Origin: Glandiceps talaboti
Lineage: Eukaryota > Hemichordata > Enteropneusta > Spengelidae
DNA length: 64,000 nucleotides
Assembly: GCF_964340395.1 (NCBI RefSeq)
Contig: NC_135550.1
Coordinates: 9,889,408 to 9,953,407, forward strand
Reading direction: 5' to 3'
Positions 36,901 through 51,900 of the stretch are shown here, one piece after another; the stretch's first letter is position 1, and each line of letters begins with the position of its first letter. The position numbers and the translations under genes were made by a program. The notes under the pieces are model-generated. The model saw only the letters and a list, made by a program, of their open reading frames with translations, was not told the origin of the DNA and made no database searches.

Positions 36901-39900
36901 CTATGACGGAACTAGATGAAACGTCCGTAAGGTCGTTAAGACTGGACATGAATACCTGATAAGCCGGACACTCTGTGGACAAACAAACCAAGACAAAATA
37001 TAAGTCATAGTACATTTTACAAAGTTTAAAATGAAGCATGTATATTATATGCGACTTGTTTTCATTGAAAAGTGTTACACAAGAAAACAATTTAGAAGTA
37101 AAATCAAGAGGCAGAGGAAGATGTGTACGTGGCATGGCCTTCGCATCTGATGTTGCTGGTGCTTGGTCTGTTTGCTGAGCTGTTGTACCTCCTTGCCCTC
37201 GTATCCTAGTATCCGGATACGACGGCTAGGAGGTACGACAGCTAACGAAGGAAGTAAGTAACACAGCAGTGCATAAAAAGGTTATTGATGCGTTGGTTAA
37301 AAGTATAGTTTGATATAATCATATGATGGGTATTTGTCCTTTTGTGGGGAATGACCAGGGATCCCATATGTTATGATTTTCATGGTGGCCATTGCTTTCT
37401 TTCTCGATATTAAATGATGTGTTTTAAAGATTTAATATAAAAATCCGGTACTATTAGTAATAATCTATGTTACTTGTTCTTTCGTCTCCGATGGAAAAAC
37501 CGCGAGTTCGATGTATCAAAAACGACGGAGGCGAAGACTGGTGAAGTTTTGAGACAATAGGTACTCGTTGTCTGGGTAAACGCATATACGCATCAGTGTA
37601 TAACAACAACAGGCAAGGCTATTTGGTGAAATCATTTCAAATAATTGCTTAAATTGAATACAGGTTTATTCAAGAGCAAGACACCAGTTGAAAATTGTCA
37701 TATGCACACTGCACGAAGTTAAAGATGGAGTGTTGATATAAGAATTGAAGGGTGTGGGTACGTTCTTATAATCTTTACAATTTTTATCACCACACAAATA
37801 TGCACATGTACTAAGAAAAACATAATTTGTATGATCATATTGATACTAATAATAACATCGTCAAACAATGTGTTGACATATTTACTACGTTATGTGCTAT
37901 TGTCTAATGGTTTACTCGAACGTTTGCCACAGCTTGGATCGCATTACGTAAATGGCCATCGGGTTTATTGTAAATATCAATGACATATTGGGGCTGAATA
38001 TTGTTAGACAATTAGTGTGTGTTCAATAAATAACACAATATTCAACATATTCAATTCCTAGTGGTATGGAAAAACCAGACGGGTTATCCCCCCAAAGGCA
38101 TCAATCACATAAATTGTACTGTATGCATGCACCATGCAGTGTACTTTGTTACGGTTTCAGGACTACATGTGTACGTACATGTAATCGCATACAACTCTTT
38201 CCAAAAACTACACGACTGTGGTCAGATAGGATGTCTGGACCAACTCTTTCTATAGTTTCCATACCTAGATTTTTATCACAACCTGAACAGGGCCTTTAGG
38301 AAGGTATAAACGACGCCTTCTATATTCATATTAAAATTGTATAATTGTAAATTCAAAAGTTAGGTTCCTTTGTTTCAAGCTACAAGATACTGAAAGACGT
38401 TTTGTTGTGAATTTGCCAATACTGCGAAGTATATCTCGCTTTGAAAGGAAATCAATCAGCAAATTTTGTAAATATCTGAACCAGAATGATAAGATCTCCA
38501 TATATGCTACATCCAAGAAACTCGCAAACTATATCAGTCATGTCAAAGAATGATTGCTGTTGACATGGCAATTTCGGTTTGCCCTGCGATTTGCTAAGTA
38601 TTAAACAATCTTTTTTAAAACTTCTCAAAAAGTATCAGCATTTGATAATTTAGAATGACATTGTTAAACCACATAAGAGCTTTTATGATATTAAACCGGT
38701 TTTTAAAATCTGCAAGACAACAGATTTTGGCACCAAGTTTCTCGAATTTGTGCACACGGTAAGTCTTTAAATATATTGCATCCTTTAAATCTAAGAACCT
38801 CAATGTACAAAAACTGTTTCCATATTGGGTGCAAGATCGCATTTTGGAATGCAAGTGCTTCGTGAGAGTTTATATAGACAAGAAAGTCTATAACGTCGAG
38901 ACGTCCAATGCGATGTTATCGACTTCTGTTAATAAAACACCCCCATTTGTTTAACAAAATTCCTCTCAAAGCATCGCTTGCTTTGATAGTAAAGTGACTC
39001 CCTGATGAGGTAATATCACATCAGTAACAATCATGGCTTTACTCAGACCGCCAATTGTTCTTCGATGTACATATATTTACAGGACGATTACATCGCTAGG
39101 ATTGTTCTCAATGGACTGTCAGCTATTTTTACTCTGTGTTTTCAGAGATTACGCAACACTATAATTTGTTTGTCCAGGTTATTGACAGAGAACACTACAC
39201 AGCCTTTCCAGGTGTAACCAAATCGTTCACACCATAGTTGTTGCCACTCTCATTGTGACGCCTGATTTCCAACATCATGTCGGCTTTGAAACATGATATG
39301 AGCTCTGAACAGTAAGTATATCCCCGGATGGAGGCGGGGATCGAGGGTTATTTTTAGATATTGGTCACTTATTAAACATTTCTGTACATTTTTTATTTAT
39401 CGTTCGAAAAAAATCTACCTCGTTGGTGCATGTATTTATAGTCCTCTGCTGTTCAAAACGCTAAACCTAGAATTACCTACTGCCATTCCTATAGTATACT
39501 AGTAGTCAGACAATTATGATATAAGTGCGATAGATAAACCGTCCACAGGAAATAACACCACTGGGATTCGGGATCTGCAAAGTCAAACTAGGGGACAAGT
39601 TGCCATGACAACGCACTTACCCCTTCGCTGACATATTTCTTGATTATGCGATTTTTTTCTCAAATTCTACAAAAAAAAAAGGAATCGATCCGCGACCTGG
39701 AAAGACCAGCGTATAAAAAGGACCTACACAAAGTTTATGGCCAATGTTTATCTCACTTCCTGTAGAATGATCGAACTGTTTTGATCAGAGAAACTAAACA
39801 TTGTCATTGATTGCTTCTAGGACCTTAGGGCACTTAAAAATACATCATTCAAAATTGACATGGTTTCACCTGCCCTGGAGTGCCAAGGAATACGTATGCA

Positions 39901-42900
39901 TCATGTACCATAAGGTCAAGGCACTTCCCCCGTGTCCAATCGATCAATCGACATGGGGTATGCGCTTGTTGTTGTGTTATAATATATGCCTAGTGCCTTG
40001 ACATTCCCCGGTATTAATGTAGTCAGATGCCACAGATATTTACACACAAACACTTCTGTCAACATGAACTTGGGAATCGTCGTATGTTACACTTCAGTAA
40101 GCCTGGACTCTGGCCAAAAAAACCGATAAAATTCTTTTTAATGGGTGTTTGATAAGAATCATCTCATGTAAACATGACAGGGATTACACGTAGGAAGAGA
40201 AGGGCGCTGTCCGATTGTGGTCATGGGATACAGAACAAAATGCAGACAAACAAGCCGAGCTAGAATCATGACTAGCTAACTTGCATTTGCATGAATTTCT
40301 CGATTTTTTTTGACAGTCTTCATTGAATTATTATGTGAAGATCAAATTCTTGTTGCTACTTTTCGTGATAAAGTCAATATATACGGATCATTTAACACGG
40401 TATGCATACTTTCTCTTTAAAAACAAACAGCCTCACCTGCTGTCCACCATTTATCTCGTTAAAAAAAGTACATTTTACTACGACCTAAAAAAAACTCAAA
40501 CAAATTTGTACAGCACATTTCTATACCATGTTTAAACCACGGCAGTCAAGAGTACTCGACTAGTATTTACCCTAGAGTTGTTGCGTAGAGCAAATTATAA
40601 TCCCCTAAATTTTCTGAATAAACCTCACGAGATAGCACGGCATGAACCCACATTCCTGAAGTTTTTGGTTGTTTGGACTCAATTGTATACCTTGACTTTC
40701 CTTTCAATGTCATCGTTGAATGATTATACATTGTTTGGCAAGACTGTCTATCTAAACCGTGACGACAACAGTGAGAAAAGTTAAGAGACGGGGGTTGTGA
40801 TATGGTTGTGACACTCAATCATTTATTCTACAAGTCACCACTCTGTTATTGTTCTCGTCAGAATTTAATCTCGCGTGATATTTTGGTAACATCTCATCAT
40901 CACCGAACTTGAACTAGTTCCCCAGGGTGTAGGTACTGCCCAGCCATGTTGGACAATTCCGAAAGGGGACAATAAATAAAGACAGCTGAATACATTGACC
41001 TATTAAACCACACAATAGGAACATGGCTTCTGTAAAAATTCAATTTTCGATGTCCAGCATGATGAACTTTTGTGCAAAGATAGCTCGGTGACCAACCTCT
41101 CTCCTTGCAAACGATTATTGTGAGCATTGAAATGGCGTATGGTCCAAAACTAGTGCAAAAGAGGGTTACGGGATATTTTTTAGGATCTTCTTTCACGACA
41201 TTTAGTAAACGCTTGTCATTACATGGATTATTGCCGAGAATATTAGCAGTGGGAGCTCAGTACATATACAATCGGTGATTGCTTGCTCCAACGATCGACA
41301 ATGTTGTCAACAACTCAATAAATTTAAACTTAATGTGATTGCATTATCAATTCATACTTCATTGCAAAAATTGATATCAGTTTTTGCACTTCGCTGTAAG
41401 AATTATGGGTTCTGTTGCCTAGCTACAGACAACATTACAGAATTAAAAGGTCGGCCAAGATATACCCAATACGGTAATTAGTTTTCGAAACACACTAAAG
41501 TGGGTCATACATGTCGGGCAATAGATGGTAAAATTTGTGAAATATTAAATGAACCGTGGGGTCGTTTACGTTCGTTTATCTTTCCCTACGACCATTTTAC
41601 ATTGACACTATAGGCAAACTCATCGTGAGGATAACGGGTAAAATTTACAATGACGTTGAACGATGAACCAATTGGATTTGAGAGATCGAGGTCAACCTAA
41701 ACTATGTGAAGTTTGCCTTGATTTATACTACAACTACTAGCAGATCCAATAATTTGACCTAAATTGGATTCAGGGCCTATAGCATAGCATTTGTGCTAAG
41801 CCAGATGACAATTCAATCAACAAATATAACCATAAAATGAGCATAGCTTGCCAGCACATTTCAACGAGAACAAATATAAGACTCTGCCATCAAATGTTAA
41901 CCCGCATATCGTCAAACACTAGTTGGTCCATCTATTCATTCACGAGCTTAACAATACATAGATTTAAGATGGCTGCATGATCAGGTGTATAGAAAATACT
42001 TCTGTTTGCTGACAAACATTGCTTTACTGTGCCTGCTAATAAGTGATTTTTTTTGTTCTTTTGTTGATGTTTGGGTACGGAGATGGGTGAAACAGTCAAC
42101 CTTGTGCAGCAGTTTCCTGAAAGTACATGTACAGAATTGCCAGTAGTGGTACAATCGGAAGCATTCTCTCAGGGTGCGGAAAGACACACCAGTTACAACA
42201 ATGCATTCCCTGTTGTGACCATTTATGTGACTACACTGTCTTCACAGAACGGCTGGTTAGCATTGAGTAGCGTAACGAATTGTGTCACAAGCAGCTAGAA
42301 TGTTGAATCTGACGAGACACAACTGAGCTCAAAGACTAACTACATTAATTTGGCAAGTTTCGAACTAATTGCAGATCTTTATATGGATGATAATTTGACT
42401 TTTGATCAAACTGTATGATCAACATTCTCGGGTTGTTCTCTGCCGATTAACACCTTCGTCCACAAATCCAAAGTCCAATTGCGCATATGGATTTGGGTCG
42501 CCTATATTCGAACCCAATATGGCAGGAGACGGCAAGAAACCTTGCAGTTTAGCAAAAACGTTTCACATGAGTGACAACCGTGGTCTTGAAATCCGTTTTT
42601 TAAACATCGCACCTGTTTTCGAATATATCAAATCACTGCTTTATAGAAAGAAAATGTGAGCAACTTGTAAAGTAAAATATGATTTACCGGGAAAGCGCGA
42701 TGCACGGCGAGCCTTGACCGATAGAAGCGAACAAGGCCACCTGTTGCATCGACGCGTACGACAAAAGGGAGTGTCCACGGTGCTCACAACTCAAAAGAAT
42801 ACTACAAGGAGTGGTCGCCGGAAGGTTAAGAGATCACGAAAAGTTACAAACTTGCACTTCTCTCTTACCTTATAATTTACATGCCCAAGCGCATTTCCCT

Positions 42901-45900
42901 TCTCTCCATTCTGTCCATCTCTGTGCTATCCGGGTGAATGAGAAAGTCTACCTGAATTACACACTTTCTCTCAGCGTCCACTTTGTACTCCAAACTGTGT
43001 CCATACTCACTCAATTACTATGTCTGGCATGCGCGCTACAAGTTCTATAGGTATGTATAGTGTGTGGTCACGTGACCCGTGTTAGCAGAAACAAAGACGT
43101 AAAATGTTAATTGCTTGAAGACGTATTTGTATTAGCTTCAGTGGTGATAGCGTAAAGCTGATAACGCACAATTGATACATGGGTAATTTCGGGAGGGGAT
43201 CCAAATTAAACATCCAATGAGTTGCAGACATCAACAACAATGGTGGTGGTGGTGGTGGTGGTGGTGGAAATCTCAGTAAAGCAGTGAAGCACTGACTTTA
43301 ATACTTTTGGCGATAATTTAAGTATGCATGACTTCCTGTTCACTATGCCTTGATCAGCCCCTATTAAGAGTTATGCCAGAGCTGAGACTGTGAATGCAGA
43401 GCCAATGGAGCAGATCCGTTGGGTCAAAACTAAATAAGCCATTCGTACAAAGTCTTCAGCACATTCTGAAGCCTGGTCTAAATCTGACCTAAACCCACCA
43501 ACTTGAGTTAGCAAGGAGGACATCCAAGAGATGTCGATAAAAGGAATATGTACTAAACTTTAAAACTCAGAGTCAAAATTTCTGATATTGTGAACTCCCC
43601 TCTATTGAAGAAGGGATAAACATGCTAATGCCACAAGTGGTCATATAAATAGTTTCAGGACAGATTCTTTAAGCATGAAAATGACTACTTTTAACAGGAC
43701 CTGTAAACTTTAAAGAAATTTCGCTGACGGTCAATTTTCGCACTGAATATTATGCATTCGGAGAAGCTCTCACTCGTCAGAGCACGTGGTCTGTTGTTGA
43801 ATGTTTAGAACTCGGTCCTTCTAAACAACGACTCGATACAATAAACCGAAGTGATGGTACATGACAAAATACAAAGCGGGGGAAAATACTCGAGTCGGGT
43901 TCGAATAACAAAACATCAGGTTTCGATCTAAATCCAGTAAACACGTTTAAAAATCGCCTCATCTTTTATCTTTCACTAAAAATAAGAGCTGTCGTTTTTT
44001 TTCAGGTATAAACTTGTCGTCGAAGAAGTATTCTTAAAATGAATAATCCAATGGGGCGTAAGACTGTCGACATGAATTCAAAGCCCGTATTTCAATATAA
44101 TTGCAAGATCACAGTATTAGGTCAAATCGAACGATCTGTCAAACTTTATATGAAGGTGCCGACAAAGATTAAAGAATTCTGTTTTATCTCGAATATATCT
44201 GGCACTGCTTTTAACATTCGTCGCCAAATGTATGAATATCTGACCAACTTATTAGAATTACATGTAAATGGTGTAGAGATGGTAAAGGAAGAGACTGTTC
44301 TTCGATCGATTTTTTTTTTCAGTTCTAGATCACACTGCCACAATTCACCTAATACCAACACTCTAATAAAATATCACAATAGTTTTAGATTGACAAAGCC
44401 AAATCCGATTCCGGTAATACCATTGTTGAAATCGCAACAAGTTCAGACGGGAATTGTGCAAAAAAAAAATAACTAACAAAAGATAATTTCAGGTTAACGA
44501 AAAAGTGAAAGTCCACCAGACGTGAAAATATTTGTGGTTACAAGATACATATTTGATACAAGACACAAATTCCTTATAAATTCCTTCTCTCCCTGACCAA
44601 GAAATATGTGCGTGACTTCGCGATACATCCTTTAGTAGTGGCAACAAGGAGGGGATGAAAACGTTAGCTTAAAGATTACTCCCTGCTTTTTATCCTCGTC
44701 TATTTGTGGTTCAAGAATCAAACAACAGCTTAACTGAACTCAAAAAAATAGTTTCTTTTCTCTTTTTCTCGTACAGCCTCAAGTTAATTTGTTACATTGC
44801 ACTAAACGTTACCCTTTAAAGTGTTGGTTATTCAGTATGAGACGCCCACCAGTTTGCCGAGTTAATCTCGAAGGCCGGTCACGTGCTCGGAGTGTATACT
44901 TTTTGCCATTTTGAATGTCTCGGGGGCATGTTTTCATGTGTGAGGAATTCTGAATCTAAATAAGAAAGAGGACTTTAAAACAGCATACTTCAAAAAAGTC
45001 CCATTCTTGATGATCGGTGTTCTGTGTCGACCTGTACGACTCTTACTCGCTGACAAGAAATAATAGAGTTGCAAAAGCTATCTTGTTGATCTAGTAGAGA
45101 CCGTCACGTAAAAAAAGCTACAAAGGCCGTACCCCTTTAATGCCATTTTACAAACAGAAAACATGCAACTTTATACTAACAACTTTCTTTCGTATTTTTT
45201 TTGTAAACAGTGATTACTTGAACAGAAAATTGTACACATGCTAACAATAGCATTGTTAATGGAGCACATAGGATTGATAAGTAGGTTTTCAATACAATCA
45301 CAATATACCTTATAATCAGAAACAAATATGCTGAAGTATTACTATTGGTTGTCAACTCGTCATTAAAAAGCATTGAGAGTAAACGTAATTGAAAAAAAAG
45401 AGCTGTTATCAACATGGTCATAATGAAACCTGAAAAGACAGTCTGGCGTCAACACTGGGAGAAGTTTGCTTTGGAAATTGGTGAGCATTTGCGACTTACG
45501 CATGTTGAAGCATAGACAGTGTCTATGCCACGGTTGAAGTTACTTACCGCAGGCAAATTGTGTGGTGTGCTTCGCTCTAAGAACTGTGAGTATACATAGG
45601 TCTCTTGTCATGAAGCATCTTTTTATCATTGTTGTACACGTATGTTTGTAACTGGTCACGTTATTATGTGAACCTGTCGCGTTGTCATGTATTGTATTCG
45701 GTCATCAAATCTTACCGTGTCACGACTACCTGGATAGTTTTAATTGAAGTTTACTCAGATTTGTTTGTCTACATAATTACAATAGTTTGAATACATCCCA
45801 TGTTATCAAAACACACAATATTGGAGGATTTAGTCCTTGTGCTATCCTTCATCGAATCTTTCAGATCTCTCCTCTTTTAGAGACCACGTTGGCATGGAGA

Positions 45901-48900
45901 CTAAGGAGGATCAGGTATATGATGAATGTTAATGAGCTTTGCTAAAATATGTTATCCTGATCGCTATGTGATTACACATTTATCGGTAATATGACCAAGT
46001 TCAATGTCATTGGTATTTTAACTGAACATTTACTGCTACATTATCTTCATCTGAAAGTATTATCATCATTGAAAATGATTTGAAATTCTATATTTTTACT
46101 TTAACTACACACAAATCATCGCATTCTCAGTTTTGCATGTAAAAGCTAAGCCAGTTAGAATATGATCAAATGGACATCATGACGTCACGACACCGCGTTT
46201 CATTTGGTCATTTTCCAATCATATATAGATTTTCCCAGTTTTAATGGCGTGTCAGTTTTTTTTGTAAAAATCGTCACGATTAATTCGTATCGAACATCTG
46301 CCAGTGTATGCAATCTAGTATGTGACGTTGTCTTGGAAATATTAGAATTTAGTCCAAAAAGTATAATATGCATCTTGAAGGCGGTCGTGTCTTGAACTTG
46401 ACAATTTTGGAATGCAGACCAAAACGCTACTGGTTATGCATTTTAAAAACTATTGTCTGCTAAAAAAATATTGAATGCATGCCAAAAATAATATGCATCT
46501 TTTACTAAACTAATATCCAATGAAGATAAATAGGGTGTGTTTTGATAACATGGGATGTATTCAAACTATTGTAATTATGTAGACAAACAAATCTGAGTAA
46601 ACTTCAATTAAAACTATCCAGGTAGTCGTGACAGGGTAAGATTTGATGATCGAATACAATACATGACAACGCGACAGGTTCACATAATAACGTGACCAGT
46701 TACATTAGGTAGTCATCTCCATGATTTTAGGTGATGACATTTGACCTTATATTACATTCAGTATTTTACCAACATCTACAACATACACCTAACCGAATAT
46801 CATGATTTAACATATCGACTAAATTATGAAGCTACACTAATTAGTTTCTTAATCAAGTCTTTTTGCACACACCCCCCCCCCCCCTTTAAAACAAACGAAA
46901 ACAAGACCAGGTGTACCGTGAATACATCATGTGCATCAAGCTGACCTAGCCACGAACCTTCTAAATTACAAAAACTCTATGATGCTAAGAGTACCTTTCA
47001 ACGTTAACCACAGACGATCGTAACAAAAGCTGCCCAAAACGTTTAGGAATGTCTATCAAATAACTTCGTTGTTAAGCTTTCCTTAACCCTCGGCCATAAC
47101 GTCGAATCCATTTTACTACAATTGGCCCTTTTTGGTCTTTCGGAACTAAACAAACCAACTCAATCGACTTTGTGTTCCACTTGTTTTCTCACTTAGCGTT
47201 GTTTACAGGTACATGACGGCGTCATGTCAGTGGGGGGGGGGGGGGGTAAGATATTGTTACCAAAGCTAGTTTTGTGTTGTGATACAGTATTTCGAATGAA
47301 TTATGTTCAATAATTGACGTTGTGTGAGTTTCTGACACATCGTCTTGCTATCCGGTCCCATTCAAGTACATAATCGCACTGTTTTCATTATCTGTCAGTA
47401 ATTAGTAAAACATCACAGTATGGAAACAAAGAAATCGGTGTTTTCAGATTTCCCAAGGATTTGTATCAAACGACACAGACAAACAGACATGTGTAACTAT
47501 AGCTGTGTGTGTGCAACAACCGACAACAGGTGCCTACGTGCTCGTGGTCACAAATCTCGACTTTACAACTTGTTTCTGCGCATGCCAACCACGACTTAGC
47601 ACTTAGGATACCTGTAAGAAGCGTGATATATGCATAGTCAATAAAGATAAGATATACAGCACCGCATCGTTGATTCCAGCTGATTAATTAGGGGAGGGTT
47701 TATAGGATGAAAAGAAACACTTGTAACTAAATATCGTATTCGGGTAACTCAAGTCTATTGCATCATAGAGAATACACGTTCTTTTCTTATGAAAATGTGG
47801 ATAGAGTATGATCTAGTACCTATCGTCGACACCTGATGGTTATTAATCGTCTTAGTGTGAGATGCATGTTGAGGATCGACGAAAATGTATCGAAGTTCAT
47901 ATAACGTCATATCTATCTGTGTTGAACGACGAACATAACGCGTCATAAATTATATCAATGACGCACATAAACAAGATAATAACGGTATGTTGGAGATGCT
48001 ACACCTCCTTTCAAAGGCCCTCCCACCTGCACTTTACTGGATTCGAGGCCATCAGAAAGAGATTTAAATGTTTTAAGGCTTCCTGAAAAGACATTAAAAC
48101 ATCCATTTTCGTCATTCATTCAAGTCCTTGGATGGATCCAACTCTCTTGAGACTGCACAAGGGTCTCGTGATTGAAGCATCCACGTTTATGTTGGCCTGG
48201 ACACAAGTTTATTGTTGCTTTTTAGAGTTTTTAATGTAAATCGCTTGGATTACGTTTATTAGGATATTAATAATTATTGAGCAGGTTTAACAGTGGAGAG
48301 TGTTTGCACACAATGGCGTCATTGACATGACAAAAGAGTTTCGCGAGAGAGAGAAAAAGGCGAAAACTCAGTGGTAGAGTGGTAGCTAGCTTTGACAATT
48401 GAAATACTATGTGCTGGTCAAGTAATCCCCTGAACAATCCCAGTTATGGATACTAGATGACAAAGGGCTATGTGCCACTCTCAAAGAGAAAATGTCATCA
48501 GTAAACAAGTGGTGTGCATTAGAAGAATGTGTCGTTTGGTAACAACCTTTAACTCTATTCACGGTAGCCTGTGAAGTCGAATACGGATGGAAGTAAGTCA
48601 CACATGTGTGGAGTCACACACACACCGTTCGAATTCGGTACTGCGCAATCACAAATCATCATCGCATCCATGCCCAGATAAGAATACTCATAGATACAGC
48701 GCCTGTGGAAATACAGACCCTTTTTTTTGACGAAGTATGTTACGTTGAAAAGACAGACCGTCAACCATAACAAATCACCTCACTCTACTGTGAACGGTAT
48801 TGTACCACTGCACACATTAAAAATCTCTGAAATGTCATCAATATGTGAAATATGAGATTGTCAAAGTGGACACAATGTGAATGATTCTAACAAATCGTCT

Positions 48901-51900
48901 CGGCCCTGTTTGCTTTTATCTTGTCTGTACTCTTAAATTAAGAGACAGAAGGGAATAGAATGTTGCATTGGACTTTACTAAGCGATGACGAGGCTGGTTT
49001 TCAACTTCGTGGCTTTGACAATGAGGACACGAAGTTTGGCGTTAAACTTCCAACTTGAATAACCTAGCATAAATATAACCCCACGATACATACTAAACCG
49101 TGCTAACCGTGTCAAGTGTGATAACACGGCACAGTTCAACTAAACCGAGTGTGTCTTCAAAAAGACTAATTCTATTTACAGTTAATACTGTATTAAAGTT
49201 TGGAATGTCGTAATGGTCGGTTTATAAGCCATCGGGATGAGCCAGCGTAAACTCGTATCGGTATACCCATCTCAATCCGATCATACCATAAGATAGATTC
49301 TGGGATGTTTTGAAATGGCCCACAGGACACCTGTGATTGTAGCACAAATATTGCTGAAAAGTGTACGTACCTACACAGCTAGCCGTCTGTCAATATAACT
49401 CGAACGTGCGCAATCTACCTCATTGCTGAACTGTTCAACAGTCGATTTTTTTTTTCATATATCACACACACACAGTAACCACGTTATGCCATCCTCAAAG
49501 AACGGCACGCATATGCCGTTGTGTTGAGTACAGAAAATCCACGCGTTCCACAGGTCACACCTTATCTACAACTGAACTGCCGCTGGTAAACTCGTTGAAA
49601 AGTATTAAGTCCGCTGACAGTGGACACCTCCCAAGATGCCACAAATATGAATGGAATGGTCGAAGTGTTTGTTCACCCTCAAAAGCACCCAATGGCACAT
49701 TTTGCATAACAAATCAAAATCAGAATAGCCTGCCTGTTTCTTTACAAGTGGCAAAAAACGAACAGTGGACTATAAACTTAAACGTATTTTGAATGTAGAA
49801 TTCACTGCAACATATAGTAAAATAGTGATTTGAAGCGCCAACCAAGTATCGAATGAGGATAAGTTTATTAAAAATTCAAACATCGTGAGAACTAACCAAC
49901 TCAATTTGCGTTAATCCACACAATTATCATAAGTTCCATTGTTATCAGATTATCCCTAAATTCAAGAGCCAATCCCTAAAATGAGGTACAAGGGGTGACC
50001 AATGATAAAACGTTGAGTGCATGACAACTCCTTGAAACTCATATCATGTACTCTATCTAAAAAAAATTATCCAGATCATACCAGTGACATTCCATAAGAC
50101 GTGTGAATGGCATTCCGACCTCATTCTCTGATGCAATGTCTTTTTGAAGAAAAAGATGCGTTGGTGGTTTTGATTATGAGTTGAATAGACTAAAAAATAT
50201 CATGCTGAAAGTCACTGGTCTTTCAATAGAGGAGTGTGTTGTCATGGGAACATCAACGATGCGATACAAATGGGTGAACATCATGTTCAATGCATATTTG
50301 TTTAAAAAGTGAATTATCAGTTTTGTTTTAATAATTTGTACATTTTTGTTTCTAGAACTGTGCAACTCCCAATACAGAAACGATGGTCAACTTAATGGCG
50401 ACAACGCGCATAATTTTCATTGAGAACAGCGAATTGAACGGTCCACTTGTTATTGTTGTTTTTTCTTTTTACATTTGTTTTCACAAATGCTTTCATTATG
50501 TCGCGAACCGTTTTCGATTCACTGTCCAGAAACTACGCCTAACAATACCGTCGCAGAGTTTCCCTTTCAGGAGGCCTGACATGAAACAGCTCTGTTGTCC
50601 CAGTGTTGAATGTTACGTAACAACTGTGTTACATGCACTGATTGTCATTTGTATACACGCATCCTACAACCACCTGTGGATTTGCCTCCATATCAAGTCA
50701 CCATTAACAATATCCTTGTCTTGTGTCATTATACAATACATCTGCATTTCTTTTTATTTAAAAATTGTATCTTGGGGAAAAAGGTCCAGGCTTTAATATC
50801 CAGACACAACAAGGGCATAAGACGAATCAAAAACGTCCTTCAGAGAGTATTTTTATTCCATTGAAAAGTAATTACGTCATTTGATATGCATTGAAAGGGA
50901 TACAATAGTGACTGAGGGATTGTTCCCATTGCATTCCCTGACAGACTTAGTTTATACAGTCAGCAGCACCGGTAAACTTATCGAGACATCTCTGTATGTA
51001 TGACTCTGATAGTGTTAACGGTAGCGACGTCACTTGAGCCAGGAAGAACATTCAGCAAAAGTACTTTGCCGGCTATGGCCTGGAATCCACTCTCATGCTT
51101 CTTTCTATTCTACATCTCGTAGATGTGTGGATTCCGGGCTATTTGTACAGTAGGATGGATTGACGGGGGCGGGGGTGTGGGTGAGGTTGGGCTTAGAATC
51201 GGAACAGTAGCTGAGTTCCGTACTTCGATAACAATGGCGTGAAGGTAGTGGACGTGGGCGACTCATTGTCACATTCGTACATTCCCCGTGAGATAGAGGT
51301 AGACCCAATTTGACAGGGCTACAAATACTAGTAAGTGTAGCGTAAAATCATAGTAGCAACCCAAAGTGTTGGTCCGACTACAAGATCGCAATACTCGTTA
51401 TTTTACAATACAGCCAAACCTCACAGGAATTATGCATTTCGGTTCCACTCTCTCCTCAAATATAAGGACACCGGATATTGACACTTTATCTGTCAAACAG
51501 GATTGCTCTCCGGCCTCTTGAATATTGTCAGTTCACATTCCACAATGGTGGTTCACATCTTACAAAAGTATGACCACACTCATTACGATCGAACACACCT
51601 TTTTCTCTCTATCTTATTACGTGTTACTATTTGACCTTTGAACTCTCATGATGACCCGAGATTTATGATCACAACATCATAAAATGTTACTGGGGAAACT
51701 CGTCGAGAAATGGAAGACATTCTTGTCAGTGATTTTAATTTTTTTTTTCAGTTTTGGTACATGCGATTACAACCTAGTAAGTACAACCAGTTCTGAGAGA
51801 AATGTTATAATGTAGGTTTTGCATGTTGTAAATAAAACAGAGATTTCAAAACGAATAATGTAAACGAAATAAATCGATAAACCACCATATTAAGACTCAG

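Noticed and set aside
40900-41196. 98-codon minus-strand frame in gene B intron 2
   Set aside because: Same strand as gene B, but no flanking acceptor and donor of suitable phase was recognised and there is no domain.
43880-43910. GGGTTCGAATAAC resembling a tRNA B box
   Set aside because: No matching A box or cloverleaf upstream.
44039-44476. 145-codon plus-strand open frame in the giant intron
   Set aside because: No recognisable domain, ordinary AT-rich composition, antisense to gene B and within its intron. A length of this order is expected by chance in 64 kb.
50383-50796. 137-codon plus-strand frame with hydrophobic stretches
   Set aside because: Composition follows T-rich DNA, with no domain or convincing splice context.
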